The notes: a model not told the origin generated them from the sequence alone. Shown: positions 40,115 to 54,054, counted from the first letter of the stretch. The stretch: 64,000 bases of DNA from Doryteuthis pealeii (GCA_023376005.1 CM042157.1:88646295-88710294), one strand, 5' to 3'. Made by a program: numbers and translations.

Positions 40115-41757
40115 TGAACAAATCTCACAGAAAAGTACCAGGACATAGAAGAATTGAACAAATCTCTCAGAAAACTACCAGAACATAGAAGAATTGAACA
40201 AATATCCCAGAAAACTACCAGAACATAGAAGAATTGAACAAATCTCTCAGAAAACTACCAGAACATAGAAGAATTGAACAAATCTCACATAAAACTACCA
40301 GAATAGAAGAATTGAACAATCTCTCAGAAAACTAAGAACCATAGAAGAATTAAAAAAATCTCTCAGAAAACTACAGGAATAGAAGAATTGAACAAATCTC
40401 CCAGAAAATTACCAGGACATAGAAGATTGAACAAATCTCTCAGAAAACTACCAGAACATAGAAGAATTGAACAAATCTCTCAGAAAACTACCAGAACATA
40501 GAAGAATTAAACAAATCTCTCAGAAAACTACCAGGACATAGAAGAATTGAACAAATCTCCAGAAAATTACCAGGACATAGAAGAATTAACAAATCTCTCA
40601 GAAAAATACCAGACATAGAAGAATTGAACCAAATCTCCAGAAAACTACCGAACATAGAAGAATTAAACAAATCTCTCAGAAAACTACCAGGACATAGAAG
40701 AATTAAACAAATCTCTCAGAAAACTACCAGGACATAGAAGAATTGAACAAATCTCTCAGAAAACTACCAGAACATAGAAGAATTAAACAAATCTCTCAGA
40801 AAACTACCAGAACATAGAAGAATTAAACAAATCTCTCAGAAACCTACCAGAACATAGAAGAATTGAACAAATCTCTCAGAAAACTACCAGAACATAGAAG
40901 AATTGAACAAATCTCTCAGAAAACTACCAAGAACATAGAAGAATTAACAAATCTCTCAAAAAACTACCAGAACATAGAAGAATTGAACAATCTCTCAGAA
41001 AACTACCAGAACATAGAAGAATTGAACAATCTCTCAGAAAACTACCAGAACATAGAAGAATTAACAAATCTCTCAGAAAACTACCAGAACATAGAAGAAT
41101 TGAACAAATCTCTCAGAAAATCTACCAGAAAACTATAGAAGAATTAAACAAATCTCTCAAGAAAACTACCAGACATAGAAGAATTGAACAAATCTCTCAG
41201 AAAACTACCAGAGCATAGAAGAATTGAAAAAATCTCTCAGAAAATTACCAGAACATAGAAGAATTAAACAAATCTCTCAGAAAACTACCAGAACATAGAA
41301 GAATTGAACAAATCTCTCAGAAAACTACCAGAACATAGAAGAATTGAACACATCTCTCAGAAGATTACCAGAACATAGAAGAATTAAACTAATCTCTCAG
41401 AAAACTACCAGAACATAGAAGAATTGAACAAATCTCTCAGAAAACTACCAGAACATAGAAGAATTGAACACATCTCTCAGAAGATTACCAGAACATAGAA
41501 GAATTAAACTAATCTCTCAGAAAACTACCAGAACATAGAAGAATTGAAACAAATCTCTCAGAAATACCAGAACATAGCAAGAAATTAAAACAAATCTCTC
41601 AGAAAGATTACCAAGAACATAGAAGAATTGAACAAATCTCTCAAGAAGATTACCAGAACATAGAAGAATTAAACAAATCTCTCAGAAGATTACCAGAAGA
41701 TAAAACATAGAAGAAGAATTAAACAAATCTCTCAGAAGATTACCAGAACATAGAGAA
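40115..41757 (+). repeat. 40-bp minisatellite, forward block 1
   Basis: About 41 head-to-tail copies of a 40-mer whose landmarks are GAACAAATCTCTCAGAAAAC, TACCAGAACATAG and AAGAATT. The period is not a multiple of three and each 40-codon reading has stops, so the Asn/Glu/Ser-rich ORFs here are false. Copies become more error-ridden towards 41,757. Confidence 0.97.
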
Positions 41758-42215
41758 TTAAATTCTCTGGACTGAAAATAAAACGGTCCCCTCTATCCCA
41801 GCAAGGAAGACCAGAAACTAGTGATGATTCTGATAAAAAAAAAAAGGACAGAATGGGCTTCAACTGGGATTTTGTGATCCGTCCCAGCAGAATTCACAGG
41901 GTGAAAGTTAAGAATATATTAAAATGGACAAATATCCTGGACTTATGCACGAGAATCTTGAACAAACATATGGAAATTGAAAAGTGAAGCAGTGATACCA
42001 ATTGTATGTTGGTTTCTGCACTTGGAACAGCTCCCAAAAGATTGGAAAAGGGTTGGAAAGTTGGAAATCAGGGACAGAATGGAACTACATTCAGAACACG
42101 TGCACTGTGGCAATCTTGCCAGATACTCAGAAGGAGTCCTGGAGACCGTGAGGAGCTCGCTGTCACTCAGCTCCAGTTGAAAGCCATCAGCTAATGCTGA
42201 TGTGAAAACTAAATA
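41758..42215 (+). pseudogene. noisy copy of the endonuclease-retrotransposon 3' end
   Basis: ATTCTCTGG..TGAAAATAAAA, CCAGCA.GA.GACCAG, GTGATACCAATTG and CTGATGTGAAAACT follow the order of 13,970-14,400, but many small indels break every frame, including across the endonuclease catalytic block. Confidence 0.8.
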
Positions 42216-44631
42216 GAGATAATAATAATAATAATATAATAATTATATAATATAATAATAATTAATTAATAAGCAAGGAGAAGAAGAAGAAGAAGAGAAG
42301 AAGAAAGAAGAAGAAGAAGCAAAGAGAGAAGAAAGAGAAGAGACAACGAAGACGAAGAGAAGAAGAACGGACCAAAGCGCAAATACGGGAAAACGGAAGA
42401 CCGTAATAACGAAGTACGAGAGCGACGCAACATATATAGAAAAGAATGAAAGAAAGAAGGAGAGAAATAGAAAAGAAGAAAGAAAGAAAAAAGAAGAAAG
42501 AAAAGAAAGAAGAACGAAAGAAGAGAAGAGAAGAAAGAAGAGAAGAAGCAAGAGAAGAAGAGGAGAAGGAAGAAGGTTCGATAATAAACAGAGGAGACCT
42601 GGCTGAAATATTTATAAAAGCAGGCTCTTCAAATTCAAAAAGAAAGAAAAAAAAAGAAGGAAATAAGAGAGGAAGAAGAAGAAGATGAGAGAAAGAGAAG
42701 GAAAGAAGAAGAAGAAAGAAGAAGAGAAGAAGAAGAAGAAGAAGAAGAAGCAGAAGAAAGAAGAAGAAGAAGAAGAAAGCTTGATATTAAATATAACTAA
42801 CATTGTTGAACAGGTTTATTAGTTTTCTTCGGAAAAATTTGAAACTTTTCATTAAAATGTCTTTGACGTCCCGCGTAAATTATTATGCGTGGTTTTCTGT
42901 ACTTGAATTAATTTAAGAAGTAATTATAATGGGTTGTATCGTATCGTGTATCTCTCCACATTTAGCAATATTTATTGGCATAAGAGAGAAAAAAAATCTA
43001 CAGTTTTTAAGCAATTTGCCGCCGAGTGGATTTCTCAATACAAAGGGAAGCAACTATAAAAAAAATGTTACTCGCTTTACATTGGAATTGCAGTTTCAAG
43101 AGAATATTTAATATCCATTCTGAAGTCTGAAGGAAAAAAAACGCTCCTTTCATTATTTTACATAATCTTTCAAATCTATTTGCTTCTTTTTATTATTTAT
43201 TTATTTTACTTAACGTTACAAACAATTTATGTTCCGATTTATATATTATGTGAAGTTCTAAAGGAAGGAGTATATATCAATTACACGTGTCTCCTTAAAT
43301 TTTTCGACGGTTTATTATCTTGCAACGCCCCCCCCCCGGATTTAAAATATGTACATCAAAATCGTTCCCAAGAGGAAACAAAATATTAAATCCTGTATAT
43401 CATGCTGTTTGCTTATCATCATATTCTTATGTATCTTATTAAGTGTCGTCAACCTCTGCAAATTAACTGACACCTCCGTTTTTTATTAAGAAAGAAAGGG
43501 GTGAATGAGAACATACTATACAGATTATACTCAAATATAACAGGGAGAGTGTTAGGTTGTATTAGAGCAGAGGGAGTGACGAGCGTAAACGCGATAAACG
43601 CTCAATGTTTTTTCAATGCGAATTATTATGAATAAGATTAAAAAAGGAAACAACAGAAAAAAAAAGATTTGTTCTGTTTGTTTATTGATTTAACGGCATA
43701 TCAGCCGGTCTTGGGGTTTATGGATGCCTAACGGTTAGGAAGTGAACATATATGTATTCTATATTATACATCTTCAGTAATCTTGTTTTAAAATGTGTAT
43801 AGCACGTTGGGAATCATGTTGTTATGGTATTGATTAAGATTCATTGCCTATATTCTTTGGTATATCAAACCCGGCTGGGGGTTATGTCTTCCTAACGTTA
43901 GGAGTGATTACTATCGTGTATTATATATTTATACGTTTTGTAATTGGCTTTTAACAAAAATAAGTCGTTAGTCTATGGGTTATTTGTTAGGTATGATTTG
44001 GTTTCATGTCTATCATTCTATGGTATAATTTTTTATTTCCCTCAAAAAAGAGAGAATCATCCTCCATGTTGACATTTTCAAACAGATCTTCTTATTGTTA
44101 GCTTTAATAACGTGTTTTGATTGTGAGCAAAAAAACTTGAATTCCATGAATAATGAGTTTAACTGTCAAAGGTGTTTTGAATGTTCCACATTGTGGTTGT
44201 TGTTCTTGTTGAGTATTAGGAGTGCGTTAGGTCTTGTATGACCAATGGCTAATGTCGCGACACAATAGTGAGCGAGAGATGTTAAATCAAGATTATACTT
44301 TTACATGTTGAGCAAAAGCAATATGCTCTTAAGTTAAACCATATCAAATGTTGAAATAATTTAATTTCACTAAAGTTGATCACAAGTCCTGCTGTTTTCA
44401 TTATTCAGATATCTGCCTATTCACTTGTGGACGAGACGGCTTATGTAAGTAATGAAAGATTGCCTGCATATCTATCTCAACGGAAAGACTTTGTGTGCAG
44501 ACCTTTCCAGTTGTGGAAAATCGGATTAACCGAATCAGTTTTTTGTTCATACATCAATAATGAACCGACGTCCATGTATGAAATCTTAATAATTGTATTC
44601 AATTATATTATTGTAAGTACATGGACAAGAT

Positions 44632-44930
44632 TTAGGAGTACGTGGTAATGTTAAATCATGGGCGAATGGGCTGGTCGCCCCGAGTTCAAATCCGTGGACC
44701 GTGAGGTAATTGCATTTCACTTAGCAACTCAATACCATTGGGGAATGGAGGACGATAATCTCCCTCCAGCTAATGCGGTAATAGTTAGGGCAGACTGGGT
44801 TCTTACCTTGGTTTACGGTAACCGGTCTAGCGAGAAGGGAAACTCTAACTCCAAATCTGTTGAACTCGTAAGTAAATTGACCTTGTTCACATTCCTGTTC
44901 GTGGGGAAGGGTGGTAAATTATACTATATA
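44632..44930 (+). mobile_element. noisy copy of the SINE at 16,591
   Basis: GAGTACGTGGTAATG, CCCCGAGTTCAAATCC, TTGCATTTCACTTAGC, AGGGCAGACTGGGTTCTTA and AACCGGTCTAGCGAGAAGG in the same order, with indels. Confidence 0.8.
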
Positions 44931-45420
44931 TATACATATATATAAGACAGGATTGAGCATTTTACATGTCATGAACCGTTCTTACATAATTCATATTCCA
45001 AGGAAATCTTTTTCTAATTTTTTAACTGACGATAAAATGAATCTATGTTTCCGGTTTTGTCTATGAGGGTCCTCGGAATTGATTTACAGATCTCATCGTA
45101 TAGATTTACGCGTAGTAATCGAAAGAAGTATTCAATTTATTGGATAACTCTGCATGGATCTGACTGAATGATTTATTTCCCACACACACACACACACACA
45201 CACACAATTAGTGGAATGCGTATACGATTTTCTTGTGATGGGCGGTAGCCGATTTCTTGGAACTTCAACAGCGGTCATATTTGTCGTAAATTCATTCTTG
45301 GAATGTGTAAATTATTTATATAAACATGTTATTTTGAAATAAGAGAACAGCTTGCGGGCCAGGAAACAATCTTCTACTGGACACTACAAATATTTACCGG
45401 AATAGTGGCAACAGTAACTC

Positions 45421-45897
45421 TACAGGGGTGGCAGGCAAAATGATCAGAACATTTGTAGGTATTACATAAATGCGAAATGAAGTCAAAGAATAAGATGATT
45501 CGACCACATTGTGTAGGTTAAAATAAAGGGCAAAGAAAGTAAAGAAACAAAAAAGGTTGTTTTTTATTTTCGAAAAGTAACATATAATTGCCATTTGTTT
45601 CAATTATCATTCGTTTTGTTTCTTCTATAATGCCACTTGGTTTTTCAGTTTCTTTGTTCAGTTGCTGCCATGAATTGACTGAGTGAGCCATCGCCGTTCT
45701 ATTGCGTTGGTGCCATCGGTTGGTCCGCCCGTTCAATGATTTAAGATCAGTGCGATTTTTTTCTCTGGGGATTACCTAAATCAAGGTATAATATTAATCG
45801 CCTCGATCTATTGAACAACTTAAGATGCATTCGTCAAGAATTTACTTGCCTTTCCACATCTGAAATGACCCCGCCGAGTTATAACAACTTTCTTTGA
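45421..45897 (+). mobile_element. noisy copy of the mariner element at 17,331, cut by the gap
   Basis: ACAGGGGTGGCAGGCAAAAT, GAAAAGTAACATATAATTGC, GCTGCCATGAATTGACTG and CGCCTCGATCTATTGAAC. An extra 50-bp stutter of the inverted end at 45,480-45,540 looks like a read error. Ends at the N run. Confidence 0.75.
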
Positions 45898-45907
45898 NNN
45901 NNNNNNN
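45898..45907. other. assembly gap (10 N)
   Basis: Ten N characters join two contigs; the true distance is unknown. Confidence 1.
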
Positions 45908-48180
45908 AGAATGAAAAAATCCCTCAAGAACTACCAACAAGAATAATCCAAAAACTACCAGAACATAGAAGAATTGAACAATCTCTCAGAAAACTACCAG
46001 AACATAGAAGAATTGAAACAAATCTCTCAGAAAACTACCAGAACATACAAGAAGAATTTGATACAAATCTCTCCAGAAAACTACCAGAACATAGAAGAAT
46101 GAACACATCTCTCAGAAAACTACCAGAACATAGAAGAATTGAACAAATCTCTCAGAAAACTACCAGAACATAGAAGAATTGAACAAAAATCTCAGAAAAC
46201 TACCAGAACAAGAAGAATTAACAAATCTTCAGAAAACTACCAGAACATAGAAGAATTGAACAAATCTCTCAGAAATTACCAGAACATAGAAGAATTGAAA
46301 CAAATCTCTCAGAAAACTACAGAACATAGAAGAATTAAACAAATCTCTCAGAAAACTACCAGAACATAGAAGAATTAAACAAATCTCTCAGAAATAACTA
46401 CCAGAACAAAAATAGAAGAATTAAACAAATCTCTCAGAAAACTACCAGAACATAGAAGAATGAACAAATCTTCTCAGAACAATCTACCAGAACATAGAAG
46501 AATTAACAATCTCTCAGAAAACTACCAGAACATAGAAGAATTGAACAAAATCTCTCAGAAACTACCAGAACATAGAAGAATTAAACAAATCTCTCAGAAG
46601 AACTACCAGAACATAGAAGTAATTGAACAAATTCTCTCAGAAAACTACCAGAACATAGAAGAATTTAACAAATCTCTCAGAGCAAACTACCAGAAAACAT
46701 AGAAGAATTGAACAATCTCTCAGAAAATTACCAGAAACATAGAAGAATGTAGAACAAAATCTCTCAGAAAAAACTACAGAACATAGAAGAATTGAACATC
46801 TCTCAGAAAACTACCAGAACATAGAAGAATAAACAAATCTCTCAGAAAACTACCAGAACATAGAAGAATTAAACAAACTCTCAGAAAAACTACCAGAACA
46901 TAGAAGAATTGAAACAATCTCTCAGAAAACTACCAGAACATAGAAGAATAAACAAATCTCTCAGAAAACTACCAGAACATAGAAGAATTGAACAATCTCT
47001 CAGAAGATACCAGAACATAGAAGAATTAACAAATCTCTCAGAAAACTACCAGACATAGGAGAATTAACAAATCTCTCAAGAATAACTAACCAGAACATAG
47101 AAGAATTGAACAAACTCTCAGAAAACTACAGAACATAGAAGAATTGAACAAATCTCTCAGAAAACTACTAGAACCATAGAAGAATTGAAACAAATCTCTC
47201 AGAAAACTACCAGAACATAGAAGAATAACAATCCTCAGAAATACCGAACATAAAGAACTGAACAATCTCTCAGAAAACTACCAGAACATAGAAGGAATTG
47301 GAACAAATCTCTCAGAAAACTACCAGAACATAAAGAATTGAACCACATCTCTCAGAAAACTACCAGAACATAGAAGAATTGAACAAATCTCTCAGAAAAA
47401 TACCCAGACATAGAAGAATTGAAACAAATCTCTCAGAAAACTACCAGAACATAGAAGAATAACAAATCTCTCAGAAAACTACCCAGAACATAGAAGAATT
47501 ACAAATCTCTCAGAAACTACCAGAACATAGAAGAATTGAACAAATCCTCAGAAAACTACCAGAACATAGAAGAATTGAACAAATCTCTCAGAAAACACTA
47601 CAGAACATAGAAGAATTTGAACACATCTCTCAGAAACTACGACATGAAGAATAACAATCTCTCAGAAAACTACAGACAAAGAAGAATTGAAACAAATCTC
47701 TCAGAAAACTACCAGAACATAGAAGAATTGACAACAAATCTTCTCAGAAAACTACCAGAACATAGAAGAATTGAACAAATCTCTCAGAAAACTACCAAGA
47801 CATAGAAGAATTGAACCACATCTCTCCAAAATTACTCAGAACATAGAGAATTAGAACAATCTCTCAGAAAACTACCCAGAACAAACTCACATCCGACTAG
47901 AAGATTAACAAATCTCCAGAAAAACTACCAGAACATAGAGAATTGAACAATTCTCTCAGAAAACTACCAGAAACATGAATGAAGATATGTAACAAAACAA
48001 TCTCTCAGAAAACTACCAGAACATAGAAGAATTGAACACATCTCTCAGAAAATTACCAGAACATAGAAGAATTGAAACAAATCTCTCAGAAAAACTACCA
48101 GAACATAGAAGAATGAACAATCCTTCAGAAACTACTTAAGAACATAAGATGAATTAACAACATCTCTAGATCTAAACTAC
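45908..48180 (+). repeat. 40-bp minisatellite, forward block 2 (noisy)
   Basis: The same 40-mer as block 1, with frequent one-base indels. About 57 copies. Forward blocks 1 and 2 add up to about 3.9 kb, close to the 4.1 kb of the inverted block at 49,085-53,222. Confidence 0.93.
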
Positions 48181-49084
48181 CAAGAACAACTACCGCAGAA
48201 TTCGATAGCAAATCATTTCGATACTACTCAGCACATGGTCATCTTAAGACAAATCACCTCCAACTATACACACAACATATAGCTTGATTCTAAAGCCGAC
48301 ACAAGGTCTCAATAAACTAGCTACTGAAATATGTAAGAGAAATTTTAATACAGTCTAATTTAAAAACTCTCAGGATGACATAAAGAAATTGTTGTTCCAA
48401 ATATCAATCTTCGAAAACTAACGTGAAGAATTAACATCTCTCAGAAATACTACGATAGAAGAATTGAACAAATTCTCTAGAAATTATCTTACAATATGCC
48501 GAACACTTGTGGCTGAGAAATTGAACAACACTTCATTATTGGCCAATAGGTCTGACACAGTAAGCATAAAAAGAACTTCTCAGAACATGTGGGTGCTGAG
48601 CAGGCAGTGTGATTGACACAATCCTTCTTTTTTTATCAAATACTCAGAATCTGTGTGCCTTAATGGAAACCCATACAACATTATATTTATAGATATAATA
48701 TCATTCAGCAATAAGAACATAATATTTACATATTGTATCTATACTTGTAAAGTAAAACAGATAATATATCGCGGGAATTACTGAGTTTCCTTAAGACTGT
48801 ATGGGTAGGGCTGTTAGAATTACACACTGGCACATATAGATACAATCCAAATGGGCCACCTTGGCACCGTGATCTAAGATTAACCCCTGACTGTATCCGC
48901 GAAATTGCCCACTACATGATAAACACATACATAATGTGGGCTGTTTACTCAGCCTTGCACCTATATGATGTGCCACCTATTGTCTTATTATACGCCCCAC
49001 CCATTTATTCCACTATGTTATTAATACTTGTCTTAGATAGTGTGCTGTGAGGACTTGTCAATTCTTTCTCTGTCGTAAGTTTTG
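48181..49084. other. spacer between opposed minisatellite blocks
   Basis: 48,181-48,640 is degraded minisatellite mixed with unrelated sequence. 48,640-49,030 looks like unique sequence with normal composition (CCACCTTGGCACCGTGATC, CACCTATATGATGTGCCACC). It does not appear elsewhere in the window and is not itself palindromic. It is the turning point of the large inverted structure. Confidence 0.6.
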
Positions 49085-52000
49085 AGATGTGTTGTTCTGA
49101 TGGCTGGTTAGTTTTCTGATGAGATTGTTTCAATTTCATGTCTATTGTTCTCTGGTAGTTTTCTCAGAGATATTGTTCGAGTGTGTCTTATCGGATAGGT
49201 TTTCTGAGGGAATTTGATACGATTCTGTTTTTGGTAGTTATCTGAGAGATTTGTTCACATCTCTTCCTATGTTCTGGTAATTTTCTGAGAGATTGTTCAT
49301 CATTCTTGTCTGGTAGTTTTCTGAGAGATTTGTTCAATTTTTCTAGTTTGGTAGTTTCTGGAGAGATTTGTTCAATTCTTCTAGTGTTCTGGTAGTTTTC
49401 TGAGAGATTTGTTTGAATTCTTCTATGTTCTGGTTGTTTCTGAGAAGTTTGTTTAATTCTTCTATTGTTCCTGTAGTTTTCTGAGAGATGTGTTCCAGAT
49501 TCCTTCTATTGTTTACTGGTTTCTGAGAGATTTGTTCCATTCTTTATGTTTCTCGGTAATTTTCTGAGAGATGTGTTCAATTCTTCTATGTTCTGCGTAG
49601 TTTTCTGAGAGATTTGTTTCAATTCTTCTATGTTCTGGGAGTGTTCTGAGAGATTTGTCAATTCTTCTATGTTCTTGGTAGTTTTCTGAGAGATTTGTTC
49701 AATTCTTCTATGTTCTGGTAGTTTCTGAGAGATTTGTTCAATTCTTCTATGTTCTGGTAGTTTTTCTGAGATATGTGTTCAATTCTTCTATGTTCTGGTA
49801 ATTCTTCTGAGAGATTTGTTCAATTCTTCTAGTGTCTGGTAGTTTTCTGAGAGATTTGTTTCAATTCTTCTATGTTTCTGGTAGTTTTCTGAGAGAATTG
49901 TTTAATTCTTCTATGTTCTGGTAGTTTTCTGAGAGAATGTTTAATTCTTCTATGGTCTGAGTAGTTTCTGAGAGATTTGTTTCAATTCTTCTATGTTCTG
50001 GTAGTTTTCTGAGAGATTTGTTTCAATTCTTCTATGTTCTGGTAGTTTCTGAGAGATTTGTTCAATTTCTTCTATGTTCTGGTAGTTTCTGAGAGATTTG
50101 TTCAATTCTTCTATGTTCTGGTATCTTCTGAGAGATGTGTTCAATTCTTCTATTTCTGAGTTTTCTGAGAGATTTGTTCAATTCTTCTATGTTCTTGTAG
50201 TTTTCTGAGAGATTTGTTCAATTCTTCTATGTTCTTGGTAGTTTTCTGAGAGATTTGTTTAATTCTTCTATGTTCTGGTAGTTTTCTGGAGAGATTGTTT
50301 AATTCTTCTATGTTCTGGTAGTTTTCTGAGAGATGGTTCAATTCTTCTATGTTGCTGGTAGTTTTCTGAGAAGATTTGTCATTCTTCTATTTCTGTATTT
50401 TCTGAGAGATGTGTTTCAATTCTTCTATGTTCGGTAGTTTCTGAGAGTTTGTTCAATTCTTCTATGTTCTGGTGTTTGTTAGATTTGTTCAATTCTTCTA
50501 TGTTCTGTAGTTTCTGAGAGAGATTTGTTCAATTTCTTTGTTCTGTAGTTTTCTGAGAGATTTGTTCATTCTTCTATGTTCTGGTAGTTTTCTGAGAGAT
50601 TGTTCAATTCTCATGTTCTGGTGAGTTTTTCGAGAGATTTGTTCAATTCTTCTATGTTCTGGTAGTTTTCTGAGAGATTTTGTTCAATTCTTTCTATGTT
50701 CTGGTAGTTTTCTGAGAGATTTGTTTTATTCTTCTATTTTCTGGAGTTTCCGAGAGATTTGTTTAATTCTTCTACTGGTAGTTTTCTGAGAGATTTGTTC
50801 AATTCTTCATGTTCTGGTAGTTTTCTGAGAGATTTGTTTTCAATTCTTCTATGTTCTGGTAGTTTCTGAGAGATTTGTTAATTCTTCTATGTGTCTGTAG
50901 TTTTCTGAGAGATTTGTTCAATTCTTCTATGTTCTGTGTGTTTCTTGAGAGATTGTTCAATTCTCTATGTTCTGGTATTTTTCTGAGAGATGTGTTCAAT
51001 TCTTCTATGTTCTGGTAGTTTTCTGGAGAGATTTGTTCAATTCTTCTATTTCGTTTGTTTCTGAGTGTTTATCTATTTTCTGAGAGGATTTGTTATCAAT
51101 TCTTCTATGTTCTGAGTAGTTTCTGATAGAGATTTGTTCAATTCTCTATTTCTGGTAGTTTCTGAGAGATTTTCAATTCTTCATGTTCTGGTAATCTTCT
51201 GAGAGATTTGGTTTAATTCTTCTATGTTCTGGTAGTTTTCTGAGAGATTTGTTTAATATCTTCTATGTTCTCTGGTATCTTCTGAGAGATTTGTTTTAAT
51301 CTTCTATGTTCTAGGTAATCTTCTGAAGAGATTTGTTTAATTCTTCTATGTTCTTGGTAATCTTCTGAGAGATTTGTTTAATTCTTCTATGTCTGGTAAT
51401 TTCTGGGAGATTTGTCTAATTCTCTATGTTCTGGTAATTTCTGAGATTTGTGTTAATTCTTTCTGATTTTATCTCGTGAAGAGCATTTGCTTTAATCTTC
51501 TATGTTCAATGCTTTTGAGAGATTGTTCTAATTACTTCTATCTTCTGGGAATCTTTGAGAGATTTGTTTAATTCTCTATGTTCTGGTAATCTTCTGGAGA
51601 TTTGTTTAATTTCTTTCTATGTTCTGGTAATCTTCTGAGAGATTTTGTTTAATTTTCTATGTTCTGGTAGTTTTCTGAGAGATTTGTTAATTCTTCTATG
51701 TTTCTGGTTATTCTTCTGAGAGATTGTTTAATTCTTCTATGTTCTGGTAATCTTCTGAGAGATTGTGTTTAATTCTTCTATGTTCTGGTAAGTTTTCTGA
51801 GAGATTTGTTCAATTCTTCTATGTTCTGGTAGTTTTCTGAGAGATTAGTTTAATTCTTCTATTTTCTGGTAATCTTCTGAGAGATGTGTTCAATCTTCTA
51901 TGTTCTGGTGTTTCTGAAGATTTTGTCAATTCTTCTTGTTTCTGGTAATTTCTGAGAGATTTGTTAATTCTTTTCTATGTTCTGGTAATTTTCTGAGAGA

Positions 52001-53222
52001 TTGTTTCAATTCTTCTATGTCTCTGGTAGTTTTCTGAGAGATTTGTCAATGTCTTCTATGTTCTAGGTGTTTTCTGAGAGATTTTCTAATTCTTCTATAT
52101 TCTGGTAGTCTTGAGAGATTTGTCAATTCTTCTATGTTCTGGTAGTTTTCTGAAGATTTGTCAATTCTTCTATGTTCTGGTAGTTTTCTGTGAGAGATTT
52201 GTTTAATTCTTCTGTGTTTGGTAGTTTTCTGAGAGAGTTGTTCAATGCTTCTATGTTCTTGGTCTAGTGTTCGTTCGAGAGATTGTTCATTCTTCTATGT
52301 TCTGGTAGTTTTTTTGAGAGATGTTAATTCTTCTATGTCTCTGGTGATTTTCTCGAGGTTTTGAGTTTCAAATTCTTCTATGTTCTGGTAGTTTTCTGAG
52401 AGATTTCGTTCAACTTCTCTATTGTTCTGGTAGTTTCTGAGAGATTTGTTTAATTCTTTCATGTTCTGGTAGTTTTCTGAGACGATTTTTCTATCTTCTA
52501 TGTTTTGTTTGAGAGATTCTTCTATGTCTGTAGTTTTCTGAGAGATTTGTTCTAGATTCTTCTTCTATGTTCTCCTAGGTGAGTTTTCTGAGAGATTTGT
52601 TTAATTCTTCTATGTCCTGGTAGTTTCTAGAGATTTGTTAATCTTCTTGTTCTGGTAGTTCTGGAGAGTTTGTCATATTCTCTTCTATTTCTGGTAGTTT
52701 TTCTGAGAATTTGTTAATCTTCATGTCTGGTAATTTCTGGAGATTTGTTCAATTCTTCTATGTTCTGGTAGTTTTCTAGAGATTTGTTTATCTTCTATGT
52801 CCTGGTAGTTTCTGAGGAAATTGGTTCAATTCTTCTATGTTCTGAGTAGTTTCTGAGAGATTTGTTAATTCTTCTAGTGTCTGGTAGAATTTTCTCTTTG
52901 TTCAATTTTCTCTATGCCCTGCGTGTAGTTTTCTGATGGATTTGTTTAATCTCTTCTATGTCTGGTATTTTCTGCAGGATTTGTTTTAATTCTTCTATGT
53001 TCTGGGTTTTTTCTGAGAGATTTGTTAATCTTTCTATGTTTCTGGTAGTTCTGATGAGATTTGTTAATTCTTCTATGTTCTGGTAGTTCTGAGAGATTTG
53101 TCATTTATGCTCTATGTTTGGTAGTTTCTGGGATATTGTTCAATCTCTATGTTCTGGGTTTTCTGTGAGAGATTTGTTCAATTTCTTCTATGTCCTGGTA
53201 CTTTTCTGTGAGATTTGTTCAT
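49085..53222 (-). repeat. 40-bp minisatellite, inverted block (noisy)
   Basis: The reverse complement of the same 40-mer (TTCTGAGAGATTTGTTCAAT, TCTTCTATGTTCTGGTAG), about 100 copies with many indels. Confidence 0.95.
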
Positions 53223-53577
53223 AAGTGTGGTGTTTAAAACGACTCCACATTTTCAGATCCAAGACAACCAATATATTCTAGGCCAAATAGCAAATACTTC
53301 AACTGCTTGTTTCATTGACTCACGGTGGCAAAACGGAATAAATCCTTTCCTGTGACAACTGTTTTATCACTTGCCATTAAGACTTCTATGAAAATTATTT
53401 CCTCAAGAACACAACTAAAAAATCTCTCATGTCATACCGGTATGCCATATTGGAATACACTGATGACGTCAGTTGCTCATGATGGGCGTTTCGAACAGGT
53501 GTTATTATAATAAATATCTGCATCCATATTTGATTATTACTAGCAAGAATATGCTCCTTCCGCCAAAATAACAACTC

Positions 53578-53621
53578 AATGCCTGAAGAAGACAACAGAT
53601 CAGAACACGGTCGTCGCATAT
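53578..53621 (+). ncRNA. mirror copy of the family 6 hammerhead-like motif
   Basis: AATGC, CTGAAGA, GAAGACAACAGATCA and a damaged GAACACGGTCGTC in place of GAAACACGTGTC. A duplicate of 39,721-39,764 with read-type errors. Confidence 0.6.
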
Positions 53622-54054
53622 GTAAGATAAAAAAGAATAAACAATTTTTTCTGAGAACATAATACATGTTGCGGACCTTCTTTTTTTAATAAAAATATTG
53701 AATTTCTCCCGTTGGAACCAGAACAACATTTTTATATAAATATTCATTTGTAATAGTTCATTTAAAGAATATTTAACAATTTTTATTTTTTAATACTTTG
53801 AGATTAATTTAAGTATTTAAGTTTTAATGTAATTAATATATTTGAATTAGAATGGACTAATAAAATTGCCATGAGAATCATATAAAAAGATTACACTACT
53901 TTTAAGTATTATTCTAATTGGTTTCTATATAAAATACATGTATCAATAAAACAAGTAATTTTATTAAACCCGGTTTTGTTTAAAAACTGTATGCAAATTA
54001 ATCACACATATTATGTAAACCTTTATTTTATTTGTGATATATGACACATTGCAG

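Larger units (their letters stand above)
41758..45897 (+). other. noisy direct copy of about 13,966-17,735
   Basis: The same order of features as the left region, in the same orientation: endonuclease-retrotransposon 3' end (to about 42,215), TAA/GAA repeats (42,216-42,780), family D and A repeats (43,310-44,400), SINE family S (44,632-44,930) and mariner left half (45,421-45,897). Differences are mainly single-base insertions and deletions, so this is probably unpolished sequence. It stops at the N gap. Confidence 0.88.

Noticed and set aside
40115..41757. Possible CRISPR array or repeat-protein gene in the 40-bp repeats
   Set aside because: The 40-mers are head to tail with no spacers, the setting is eukaryotic, and the period is not a multiple of three, so each frame has stops in every 40-codon cycle.
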